Shown: piece after piece, positions 52,226 through 60,273 of the stretch
How positions within the stretch are numbered: position 1 is the first letter of the stretch
How the letters are laid out: each line of letters begins with the position of its first letter
From: Simiduia curdlanivorans
Lineage (GTDB): Bacteria; Pseudomonadota; Gammaproteobacteria; Pseudomonadales; Cellvibrionaceae
Direction of reading: 5' to 3'
Assembly (NCBI RefSeq): GCF_030409605.1
Contig: NZ_JAUFQG010000006.1
Span: forward strand, 496,001 to 560,000
DNA: 64,000 bases
The notes under the pieces: model-generated
The model's database searches: none
Seen by the model: only the letters and a program-made list of their open reading frames with translations
What the model was told of the DNA's origin: nothing
Made by a program: the position numbers and the translations under genes

Positions 52226-53248
52226 ATGGTTATCCGTTCAAACTCTGTTGCCCTCGCCCTGCTTATTCTTGTTTGCGCCATTTGGGGCATTGGTTTTGTG
52301 GTCACTGAGCACGCCCTCGGCAAACTCAGCACGCAGGCCCTAAATGCCCTGCGCTTTGCCATAGCCGCGCTTAGCTTAATTCCACTTTGGCTATCCCTCA
52401 GACACAAGGAGCCGGTAGACGATTGGCTCGGCTTGGCGCGCGGCAGTTTGAGTTTGGGCTTTCTGCTGTTCATCGCCTTTTACAGTCAAACCGAAGGTTT
52501 GCGCTTTACCAGCGTCTCCAACGCAGGCTTTATCACCGGCATGCTGGTGCCGTTGGTGCCGCTAATCAGTTGGCTCGGCTTTCGCCACAAAATCACCCGC
52601 GCCGGCTGGATTGCCGTGTGCCTTTCAACGGTCGGCCTCTATGGCTTGACCGGCGGCGCCGACACGGCGCTCAACAAAGGCGACCTACTGGTGTTACTTG
52701 GGGCCATCGCCTTCGCTAGCCACATAGTGCTCACCGGCCATTACGCACAAAAGCTGCCGATCGTTAGCCTCAGCATTTTGCAAATGCTCGCCGTGTCGCT
52801 CTATAGCCTGCTCGCCTCCTGGCTATTCGACCAAGACCCGAGCAAAACGCTCTTTTCCTTAGACCCGCAGCACTGGTTAACGCTACTATCGCCGGACATC
52901 ATCGGCGCCTTTCTCTGGATGGGTTTACTGTCGACGGCTTTTGGGTTTTGGGTCCAAACCAGCTGTCAAAAAACCTTAGAGGCTCACAAGGTGGCCTTGG
53001 TATTCGCCTTTGAACCCATCTTCGCGCATGTGGCCGGCGCCATTTGGCTCGATGAACGGCTCGGCCTTCTAGGCTGGTTTGGCGCGGCGGCGATTATTGC
53101 AGGTATGCTGATTGCGGAATTAGGCGATAGAAAATCGGCCAAGCTACACCCGGTTGATCTGGTTGCGGCGCCCGATCCTTTACCCTATTCCCCAGCTGAT
53201 GCCCAAGCCGATGCCCAAGCAACGAAAAATCAGAGCACTAAAACTTGA
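52226..53248 (+). CDS. DMT-superfamily (EamA) membrane transporter
   Basis: 340 residues with about ten membrane helices in two EamA repeats. The N-terminal helix includes LILVCAIWGIGFVV; the second repeat begins near KGDLLVLLGAIAFASHIVL and holds the EPIFAHVAGAIWLDERL signature. Such proteins move metabolites or amino acids, often out of the cell. The polar C-terminal tail (about 45 residues) is not conserved-looking. It is divergent from the RluA-type gene. Confidence 0.88.
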   Translation: MVIRSNSVALALLILVCAIWGIGFVVTEHALGKLSTQALNALRFAIAALSLIPLWLSLRHKEPVDDWLGLARGSLSLGFLLFIAFYSQTEGLRFTSVSNAGFITGMLVPLVPLISWLGFRHKITRAGWIAVCLSTVGLYGLTGGADTALNKGDLLVLLGAIAFASHIVLTGHYAQKLPIVSLSILQMLAVSLYSLLASWLFDQDPSKTLFSLDPQHWLTLLSPDIIGAFLWMGLLSTAFGFWVQTSCQKTLEAHKVALVFAFEPIFAHVAGAIWLDERLGLLGWFGAAAIIAGMLIAELGDRKSAKLHPVDLVAAPDPLPYSPADAQADAQATKNQSTKT

Positions 53249-53462
53249 GCGCTAAAATACCGGCGCTAATAACAGGCAAATTCGCACAACCATCTGCTGA
53301 AAAAACAACAGCTTAGGCGGATCAATAGCGGGGGTATCGTTGGTGAAATTTACCGGCAACTAGGATAAAGTGGCTGTTTCCTGGCCCAAGAACTGAACGA
53401 ATCAGCGCGACTTTCTAACTATTCAGCCGCCGGCTCAACCCATTAAACCACAAGGACGTCAC

Positions 53463-54134
53463 ATGTTAATTGGACACTACAGCGCCGCCTTAGCGGCAAA
53501 ATCCCTCAAGCCCAAGCTGCCCCTGTGGCAACTGTTTATTGCCGCACAACTGGTCGATATTTTTTGGGCAATATTGGTGTTTAGTAATATTGAATTGATG
53601 CACATAGACCCTAGCTTGAAATCAAATCCCTTAGATTTGTATTACATGCCCTTCACTCACAGCCTATTGGCAACGGCTGTTTGGACTATCGTCAGCCTAC
53701 TTTGTGTTTGGCTTGCATTTAAACAACGCTACGGTCACGCGCTCCTGTTGGCTGCTGTGGTGGGGTCGCATTGGTTTTTAGACTTTCTTGTGCACCGCCC
53801 AGATCTGTTACTGTATGGCGACATCAAAGTTGGCCTAGCGCTGTGGAACACGCCCCTGCTCGCCCTGTCAGTTGAGCTCGCGCTATTTACCCTTGCCGCG
53901 GTTTGGCTGCGCCAAACCCTGAAAAAATCTGAGTTAAAATACACTGGCGCCTTCACCACATTTTTTATTGCCATGGCAATATTTCTGATCGCCAACTATT
54001 TTGTTCCCATGCCTACCGACCAAACCATGGTATTAGCCAGCGCACTCGCGATTTATGCTCTATTACCGGCACTGGCCTACTGGTTAGAGATACATCGCTA
54101 CAAAAATGCAAACGGAGAGCTCGTTGCCAATTAA
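53463..54134 (+). CDS. Multi-pass membrane protein, possible YdjM-like metal-dependent family
   Basis: 223 residues with about six membrane helices. His and Asp residues sit in helices in patterns such as IGHYSAAL, FTHSLLAT and SHWFLDFLVHRPD, resembling the LexA-regulated YdjM family of putative metal-dependent hydrolases. AAGGA lies before the ATG. Its end overlaps the next gene by about 11 to 29 bases. The role is unknown. Confidence 0.7.
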   Translation: MLIGHYSAALAAKSLKPKLPLWQLFIAAQLVDIFWAILVFSNIELMHIDPSLKSNPLDLYYMPFTHSLLATAVWTIVSLLCVWLAFKQRYGHALLLAAVVGSHWFLDFLVHRPDLLLYGDIKVGLALWNTPLLALSVELALFTLAAVWLRQTLKKSELKYTGAFTTFFIAMAIFLIANYFVPMPTDQTMVLASALAIYALLPALAYWLEIHRYKNANGELVAN

Positions 54135-55032
54135 ACATCGCAACCGCAGTAATGGGCGCCGCCAGATAAGTCAGCTGGCGGCGCATACCTTGCTCATATC
54201 AAGCCTATTTTTTGCACACGCAAGCCTGGCAGCAGAAAAATCTTTCTGCTTTGCCATGGCTGAATCCTATTACGAACAGCTTTATTGTGAAATTCGAGCT
54301 AAGGGCGAAGGTAGCAATTTACCGGCTTTCTACCAGTTTAAAAACAACAACGAACAAACTCAGGCTCTGTTATTAAAGCGGCCGGCCGCAAAAATTGGCG
54401 TTGAGGTTAAAGCGCCAACGCTCAACAGTAGCGCCAAAAAATCCAACCACTCACTCAAGCCAAAAAAAGCCCCGAGTGCAACAAACAGCACCAACACGGC
54501 TCAACGCCCAACCACCGAGCCAGTGCCGTCAACTAAGAACACAATAGCCAACCTAGCCAACGCACAGGGCTGCAGGCTGAATAGCCAAGAAATTCTGTGT
54601 GGCTCGCAACGTTACCGGCTACTCACCAACCTACACAACAAACACTTAAGCGATTCCGCACTGGCACCCACCAGCAAAATGGCCCTACCGCGCTTTACCG
54701 GAAATATGCAGAATGAAGAACAGGTGCGAGACTATCTCTACCTAGCTTACGAACAATACCTGAACCAAATGCGCAGCATTGGCCTAGCCGGCGTCACCAC
54801 CCGGTTCGGTAAGTTCAGCTATTTATTTTACGATTACCACGACAAAGGTTTAGACTTCGCCAATCGCTTTGAAACCCTTTTTCATTATTTGAAAAAAGAT
54901 AAGGCGGCGCTCGGTGTATCAGAGCAACCAGCCGACAGCCAAGGCATGACGCTGGCGCAGTGCGCATGGCTGTCAAGCCAATACTATGTGTGCGAACACG
55001 GCAATAACAACCTTGTTTACGCTATCCAATAA
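54124..55032 (+). CDS. Secreted protein of unknown function
   Basis: About 302 residues from a TTG at 54124, which has GGAG six bases upstream and still gives a signal peptide (cut near ASLAAE). An ATG at 54106 in the same frame lacks a ribosome site. After the signal comes a short Cys pair (FCFAMAESYYEQLYCE), a Ser/Thr/Pro/Lys-rich linker (about 90-145), and a helical C-terminal domain (about 200-260, YLAYEQYLNQMRSIGL). I do not recognise the family. It overlaps the membrane protein gene by 11 bases, so the two are coupled. Confidence 0.65.
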   Translation: MPIKHRNRSNGRRQISQLAAHTLLISSLFFAHASLAAEKSFCFAMAESYYEQLYCEIRAKGEGSNLPAFYQFKNNNEQTQALLLKRPAAKIGVEVKAPTLNSSAKKSNHSLKPKKAPSATNSTNTAQRPTTEPVPSTKNTIANLANAQGCRLNSQEILCGSQRYRLLTNLHNKHLSDSALAPTSKMALPRFTGNMQNEEQVRDYLYLAYEQYLNQMRSIGLAGVTTRFGKFSYLFYDYHDKGLDFANRFETLFHYLKKDKAALGVSEQPADSQGMTLAQCAWLSSQYYVCEHGNNNLVYAIQ

Positions 55033-55068
55033 CGGCCTAATCAGGCCCAATATTCAAGTTGATCACCT

Positions 55069-55350
55069 ATGAGCAATTTCACCAAACAAGACTTAGAGCG
55101 GGAAAGCCAATCCGAACTTGGTCAGGGCCACATGTGCACTAATAATATCCACCCGCACCATTTAAAAATTTACCGCATCAAAAAAATTGACGGCAAAGCG
55201 CAGCAACACTGGGAGCTGTTTAGCCTCTGGTTAGCCACCGCAGAAGACGTTGCCAATGGCGATGCCGAGCGCGAAGACGAGGTGCTAAATTTAAGCTCTA
55301 TTGAAATCGAATTCTGCCCCTTTTGCGGCACTCAGCTAAGCCAGTCATAA
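55069..55350 (+). CDS. Small cytoplasmic protein with a C-terminal CPFCG motif
   Basis: 93 residues. There is a Cys near residue 23 (HMCTNN), and the end has FCPFCGTQL, so a zinc knuckle is plausible. No signal peptide or helix. Two strands with HHLKIYRIKK and HWELFSLW surround the first Cys. I do not know the family. It follows the secreted protein gene by 36 bases. Confidence 0.6.
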   Translation: MSNFTKQDLERESQSELGQGHMCTNNIHPHHLKIYRIKKIDGKAQQHWELFSLWLATAEDVANGDAEREDEVLNLSSIEIEFCPFCGTQLSQS

Positions 55351-55389
55351 CTTTTCTACACTTACGTTTGCTCACCAAGGCCCGTAAAC

Positions 55390-56772
55390 ATGAAACTTTT
55401 TACCCCGTGGAATCTACTCACTTGCTTAACGCTAACGGCCCTACTGCTAGCGGAGGTTAGTGCCGCAACCTGGCAGGCGCCACCGAGTGAGCGCGCCGAA
55501 CTCTACGCTATAGGCGTTGCCGCAGACGCCGCTCGGATCGAGCGCGACATCACCCAACTGGTTGGCTTTGGCACCCGCCACACCCTATCTGAAACGGCAT
55601 CCAACAGCCGCGGCATCGGCGCTAGCCGGCGCTGGATAGAAGCCGAGTTTCGCCGAATCAGTTCAGCCTGTGGCGACTGTTTAGAGGTGATTACGGTGGC
55701 CGATACGGTTTCCGGTAAACGCATTCCAGAGCCCACTGAAGTGGTCAATGTGATCGCCATCCAAAAAGGCAAACGCGACCCGAAGCGCGTGGTGATGATG
55801 GCGGGCGATATCGATTCGCGTGTGACCGACCCCATGAATGCCAGCGCCGATTCACCGGGCGCCAACGATAACGGTTCCGGTGTTGCCGGCGTATTAGAAG
55901 CCGCTCGTTTACTGAGCCAATACAGCTTCAATGGCAGCATTGTTTACGCAGCCCTGTCGGGCGAAGAGCAAGGCCTTTATGGCGGCGCCATATTGGCCAA
56001 ATATGCACAACAACAAGGGTGGAATATCGACGCGGTGCTGAACAACGATATGATCGGTAACATCGAAGGCATCAATGGCGTTATCGACAATCACACCGCT
56101 CGCGTGTTTTCTGAAGGCACCCGCTTCGTCGAAACCGCAGAAGAGGCAAACCAGCGGCGCTTCACCGGTGGCGAAGTGGACTCCGCCTCGCGCAACCTCG
56201 CACGCTTCATCAAAAAAGTTGGCGAACAGTATGTGCCAAATTTAGACATCATGATGATCTACCGGCTCGATCGCTTCGGTCGCGGCGGTCACCATCGCCC
56301 GTTTAATGAAGCCGGCTTTCCCGGTGTGCGCATCATGGAAACCTGGGAGCACTACGATCGCCAGCATCAAGATTTGCGCCGCGAAAACGGCATTAGCTAT
56401 GGCGACAGCCTCGCCGGCGTTAACTTTCCCTACGCGGCCAAATTAACTGGCTTAAACGCCGTGGTTTTAGCGTCAATGGCTTGGGCGCCAGCGCCGCCAG
56501 CTCAGGTAGAAATTAGCGGCCAGGTCAGCGCCAACACCCAGTTGAGCTGGGCCGCAGCCGACCGCGCAAACGCCAAAACACTGGCCGGTTATCGCATCTA
56601 TTGGCGCCTAACCACCGAAGCAGAGTGGAGCCACAGCCGCTATGTGGGCAAGGTGCAAAGTTTCACGCTGGAAAATATCGTCATCGATAATTACTACTTT
56701 GGCGTTGCCGCCGTAGGCCTAGATGGCTCGGAAAGCCCGGTGGTATTTCCCGGCCCCGCTGGCCGCTTTTAG
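55390..56772 (+). CDS. Secreted M28-like peptidase with a C-terminal FN3 domain
   Basis: 460 residues with a signal peptide. The peptidase domain covers about 40-370 and holds the metal motifs in family order: AGDIDSR (Asp140, where most M28 enzymes have His), GANDNGSG (Asp160), GEEQG (Glu192/193), NDMIGN (Asp220), and a late WEHYD. The last 85 residues form a fibronectin III-like domain (LSWAAADRA, GYRIYWRL). M28 enzymes are zinc aminopeptidases. The His to Asp change points to a different subfamily or altered metal use. Confidence 0.82.
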   Translation: MKLFTPWNLLTCLTLTALLLAEVSAATWQAPPSERAELYAIGVAADAARIERDITQLVGFGTRHTLSETASNSRGIGASRRWIEAEFRRISSACGDCLEVITVADTVSGKRIPEPTEVVNVIAIQKGKRDPKRVVMMAGDIDSRVTDPMNASADSPGANDNGSGVAGVLEAARLLSQYSFNGSIVYAALSGEEQGLYGGAILAKYAQQQGWNIDAVLNNDMIGNIEGINGVIDNHTARVFSEGTRFVETAEEANQRRFTGGEVDSASRNLARFIKKVGEQYVPNLDIMMIYRLDRFGRGGHHRPFNEAGFPGVRIMETWEHYDRQHQDLRRENGISYGDSLAGVNFPYAAKLTGLNAVVLASMAWAPAPPAQVEISGQVSANTQLSWAAADRANAKTLAGYRIYWRLTTEAEWSHSRYVGKVQSFTLENIVIDNYYFGVAAVGLDGSESPVVFPGPAGRF

Positions 56773-56944
56773 CCGATCGAAGTCAGTTAGATAGCCAATG
56801 ATCTAGCCGTTCCGGCGCAGCTTAGTTAGCCGCTCGCATTTTTTGCCAGCGGCCTTTAGTTCACCGTTAAAAGCCATTACCATGTCGCCTCCTTAAGCAC
56901 GCCCTAAAAGCGCGTTAAAAACGACCATTCAAGCCAATGCCCGC

Positions 56945-58348
56945 ATGATCTTCAAGCCCTTTACCGATATTTGCGCAAGCCATTTGCAACAGCTTAAGCT
57001 GTTGATACGCAAGCCCCTTGTGTTAAAAATGTGGCTGTTATCGGCACACAAGGCACAGCTAGCAGCGGTCTTGGTGCTGGTATTTATACTTGCTGGCGCA
57101 CCCAGTGTTTGCGGCGCCTTAGCAGATGCGCTCTACCCGCCACCGGCGCAGTCTTTGGGTAAGCGTATTGTCAAAGTATTCGCACCCGGTGTGAGCCATA
57201 AGCACCCGCTCAGAGACGCCCGCTACCACGCTTTCTTAACTGCCTGCTACGGCCTTTTCGGCATACCCCTATGGTTACTGTTTAGCCACCTGGGCCCCTC
57301 CTTGCGCGCTGCACAAGCGCAGGCAGAGACCTATAAAAATTTGGCGCTTATTGCCCCTAACACCGCCACCAAACAACAGCATTTACAATCGGCGCTGAAC
57401 TATAGCGTTACGCCTTTGCCATCGGCACCTCAGGGGCAAGCCACGCTGATGCGCGATACAGACGCCGAACAAACCCAGCACACCACGCTAATTCTCCCCG
57501 AAACACAACACCTACAAGCCACCAGCATTGGTGAAGATCAACGCTATCAAGTAGTAAAAGCACTGGCCAGCGGCGGTGCTGGGGTTGTCTATCAAGCGCT
57601 CGACACACGCCTCAAAAGACAGGTGGCCATTAAGCAACTGCTCACCCACAACGCCGACAATGCGGCCATGGTGGCGCGCTTTCGCGAGGAAGCGCACGCA
57701 CTTGCCAACTTGAACCACCCTCATATCATTTCGATTTTTGATCTACTCGAACACAACAACCAGCTGTGGATGGTGATGGAATTAATGTCTGGCGGCACCC
57801 TGGCGGACAAAATTAGAGCTAAGGGCTTCTTCAGCTTTTCCGACGCCATTATTTTACTCAGTGATATCGCCGATGGATTAGCGGCAGCCCACAGCAACAA
57901 CATCGTGCACCGCGACATTAAGCCTGAAAACATTCTGTTTACGGAGAAAGGGGTGGCAAAAATTGGCGACTTCGGCATCGCCAAGTCCGCGGCGCAAATC
58001 ACCCAAACCCAGCATGGCTTAGTTCTTGGCTCGCCGGGCTATATGAGCCCCGAACAAGCGGCCGGCCAAAGCACCGATAACCGCAGCGACATCTATGCCT
58101 TGGGTATTACACTGTACGAAATGTTAACGGGCGAGCTACCTTTCACCGGCAGCACCACCCAAGTATTAACAAAACACATCACCCAAGCGGCGCCTTTGCT
58201 GTCTAGCTTGCGCTACGAAACCCCAGTTGCAGTGGATCGCCTGCTGCAAAAAATGCTCGAAAAAGAACCCGCGCAGCGCTATCAAAACGTCACCGAGTTG
58301 CTAACCGCAGTTAACACCATTCGATCGGAGCTGGCGCCAAAGGCCTGA
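56945..58348 (+). CDS. Ser/Thr protein kinase with N-terminal membrane helices
   Basis: 467 residues. Two hydrophobic segments lie near 35-55 and 95-115, with a conserved-looking loop between them, and the kinase domain is C-terminal (about 200-460), the reverse of the usual bacterial order. Signatures: SGGAG loop near 209-213, Lys230 in VAIKQ, HRDIKPEN with Asp324, DFG at 342-344, and SPEQAAG. All catalytic residues are intact. A Thr-rich juxtamembrane stretch (AEQTQHTTLILPE) may be an autophosphorylation site. No FHA or phosphatase gene is adjacent. Confidence 0.9.
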   Translation: MIFKPFTDICASHLQQLKLLIRKPLVLKMWLLSAHKAQLAAVLVLVFILAGAPSVCGALADALYPPPAQSLGKRIVKVFAPGVSHKHPLRDARYHAFLTACYGLFGIPLWLLFSHLGPSLRAAQAQAETYKNLALIAPNTATKQQHLQSALNYSVTPLPSAPQGQATLMRDTDAEQTQHTTLILPETQHLQATSIGEDQRYQVVKALASGGAGVVYQALDTRLKRQVAIKQLLTHNADNAAMVARFREEAHALANLNHPHIISIFDLLEHNNQLWMVMELMSGGTLADKIRAKGFFSFSDAIILLSDIADGLAAAHSNNIVHRDIKPENILFTEKGVAKIGDFGIAKSAAQITQTQHGLVLGSPGYMSPEQAAGQSTDNRSDIYALGITLYEMLTGELPFTGSTTQVLTKHITQAAPLLSSLRYETPVAVDRLLQKMLEKEPAQRYQNVTELLTAVNTIRSELAPKA

Positions 58349-58559
58349 TAATTTTTAATCGGGACGGTGAAAAATTATTTCACATTGGCGCTAGACATTG
58401 CGCCCATAACCTTCTAAGTTATCAACGTGGTCGGCTGCCTCTAACGCCATCTCAGTTAGCCTCTCGCAGCCTTCTTGCCACGTTCGACTGTCAGTTCTTT
58501 ATGTATGTCCGTTTAATTGTCTGTCCGTTTAAAAAGGCCAAGGCCTAGGAGCAAGTGCA

Positions 58560-58676
58560 ATGAGCAAAGAATTAAAGAGCACCAAAAACACCAAGAAAAA
58601 GGCGTTGTTATCACCCAAAGAAAAGAAAGCCGCTAAGGTTGCTAAAAAAGCTAACCGCACCGGCCTGTTTGATTAA
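58560..58676 (+). CDS. Short Lys-rich protein
   Basis: 38 residues with a good AGGAG site eight bases before the ATG. The sequence is dominated by Lys (about 13) and Ala, with the core SPKEKKAAKVAKKANRTGLFD. It may bind RNA or DNA. It is too short for most gene callers. It lies between the kinase gene and the convergent parvulin gene. Confidence 0.6.
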   Translation: MSKELKSTKNTKKKALLSPKEKKAAKVAKKANRTGLFD

Positions 58677-58703
58677 GCCCAACGCCCCCACCACGGCGCG
58701 CAC

Positions 58704-58985
58704 CTAATCATCGCGATAGATGGTTTGAATGAGGTGAAAGCCAAATTGCGTCTTAATCGGCCCGTGTATTTCTAACACGGGCTTCTTAAACACCACATTG
58801 TCGAAGGCCTTAACCATCTGCCCGGGCCTGAATTCGCCCAAATCTCCGCCTTTCTTGCCAGATGGGCACTGCGAATGCTTTTTTGCCAAAACGCCAAAAT
58901 CCTCACCCTTGGCCAGCTGTTGCTTCAACTTTTCGGCCTCGGCCTTGGTTTTTACTAAGATATGCCGTGCACTCGCGATAGCCAT
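58704..58985 (-). CDS. ppiC: Parvulin-type peptidyl-prolyl isomerase PpiC
   Basis: 93 residues from the ATG at 58985; the frame runs eight codons further upstream. It is a single rotamase domain with no signal peptide, like E. coli PpiC: ASARHILVKT at the start, the GEDFGVLAKKHSQCPSGKKGGDLGEF core, and TQFGFHLIQ at the end. It speeds cis-trans change at prolines in the cytoplasm. Confidence 0.95.
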   Translation of the reverse strand: MAIASARHILVKTKAEAEKLKQQLAKGEDFGVLAKKHSQCPSGKKGGDLGEFRPGQMVKAFDNVVFKKPVLEIHGPIKTQFGFHLIQTIYRDD

Positions 58986-59072
58986 CCTCAATTTCTCCAC
59001 AAAAAGCATTAATACCGGTTAAAGAATACCCTATAATGCGCGCCATTCTACGCCACCGACCCAGGAAGCCCA

Positions 59073-59480
59073 ATGAAGTTGTTACTGAAGATTGTCCGCG
59101 AAGGCCTTGGCCGCGTTATCATCCTCATCGATTTTCTGACTCGTCCAAGCCCGATGAAACGCTCAAAGCCGGAACAAACCAAGGTAATGGCACAACTGGC
59201 TCATATGGCCTTATACCAATTCTATGCCTGCCCCTTTTGCATCAAGACCCGCCGAGCCCTGCGCCGCCTAAACCTGCCCATTCAAACCCGCAATGTGAAC
59301 GAAGGGTCACCTTACCGCAAAGAACTGATTGAGCAAGGTGGCGATTTACAAGTGCCCTGCTTGCGCATTGAGGAAGGTGGCAAAGTGGAATGGCTGTATG
59401 ACTCAAAGGCCATTATTGCGTATTTAGAGCAGCGCTTTGGCCCCGAGGCCATAGGCCAAGTGAATAGAGCCACGTCCTAA
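59073..59480 (+). CDS. Glutaredoxin-like protein with a hydrophobic N-terminal extension
   Basis: 135 residues, with AGGAAG before the ATG. Residues 1-45 are a non-standard extension with a hydrophobic or amphipathic helix (LLLKIVREGLGRVIILIDFL). The glutaredoxin fold follows, with active site YACPFC (Cys53 and Cys56), a cis-Pro in QVPCLRI and the YDSKAIIAYLE helix. It probably reduces disulphides with glutathione; the extension may tie it to the membrane. Confidence 0.87.
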   Translation: MKLLLKIVREGLGRVIILIDFLTRPSPMKRSKPEQTKVMAQLAHMALYQFYACPFCIKTRRALRRLNLPIQTRNVNEGSPYRKELIEQGGDLQVPCLRIEEGGKVEWLYDSKAIIAYLEQRFGPEAIGQVNRATS

Positions 59481-59568
59481 GCCCTGAGTTCTAAGTCCTA
59501 AAGCTTTGAATCCCCTAAGTGCATGACTGGCCGTACTTCACGCCGGTCTTTGCATCGGACACCCCACT

Positions 59569-59597
59569 AAAAAAGCGCTGCCATCCATGGCTGCGCT
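59569..59597 (-). terminator. Terminator after the VWA gene
   Basis: On the minus strand the sequence AGCGCAGCCA pairs with TGGCAGCGCT (one mismatch) across a 4-base loop, followed by six T. It lies 26 bases after the stop codon of the VWA lipoprotein gene. Confidence 0.8.
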
Positions 59598-59622
59598 GGC
59601 AGAAACATTGAATCCACGCGAC

Positions 59623-60273
59623 TTATCGCGCGGCAATGAGCGTATCGAGCCGCTCCAAATCGTTCATGACTTGCCACTGACCACCGCCGTCGACTACCCG
59701 CCGCTGCCATTGCTCTAGCCGCTTTAGATAATCCCGCGGATCGATATTGTCGCTGCGCAACTTAGTGACATTTAAGGCAACAACGCGAATGTCGGTTAGG
59801 GTGATCGGGAAATTTCTCACCTGGCCCTTAACTAAGTCCTCCTCTAAATCCGAAAAAATAAGCACCGTTTTTTCACCAGCGCCGGTTTCCGTTAAAAACT
59901 CTGTCGCCTGCAATAAACCACCTGTGATATCCGTGTTGCGACTTCCGGCAGTAACGCTTTTAACGTACTGATCCAAACTCAATTTAAAGCCGCGTTTCTG
60001 CTGGTTCGCCACACTCGGGCGCTCGTCAAAAGTCACCTTGGCAACAATGTCCTTCTCGCTAAAACTGCCGCTATCGATGCGCGCAACCGCAATGGAATCA
60101 CCGCTGTCTAAGGTAGCGAGCAAGTAATTCGCGATGGTCTGCGCTTTCTCGAGTTCCTGGGTGTAGGTGCCAGACGTATCAATAAGAAAGTACACCGCGC
60201 GGTTGCTGGGCCGCTGCTCATCGCAACCCATGAGTAGTAGGGAAAATGCCAACAAGAAAATGCTCTGTTTCAT
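59623..60273 (-). CDS. VWA-like lipoprotein
   Basis: 216 residues. The lipobox LLLMGC gives Cys17. The rest resembles a von Willebrand A domain with the metal-ion adhesion site in parts: DTSGT near 33, the TDITGG stretch, and FSDLEED for the last Asp. The usual fourth DXSXS form is changed to DTSGT. It overlaps the gene for a multi-pass membrane protein by 4 bases (ATGA), so the two probably act together. Ligand unknown. Confidence 0.78.
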   Translation of the reverse strand: MKQSIFLLAFSLLLMGCDEQRPSNRAVYFLIDTSGTYTQELEKAQTIANYLLATLDSGDSIAVARIDSGSFSEKDIVAKVTFDERPSVANQQKRGFKLSLDQYVKSVTAGSRNTDITGGLLQATEFLTETGAGEKTVLIFSDLEEDLVKGQVRNFPITLTDIRVVALNVTKLRSDNIDPRDYLKRLEQWQRRVVDGGGQWQVMNDLERLDTLIAAR

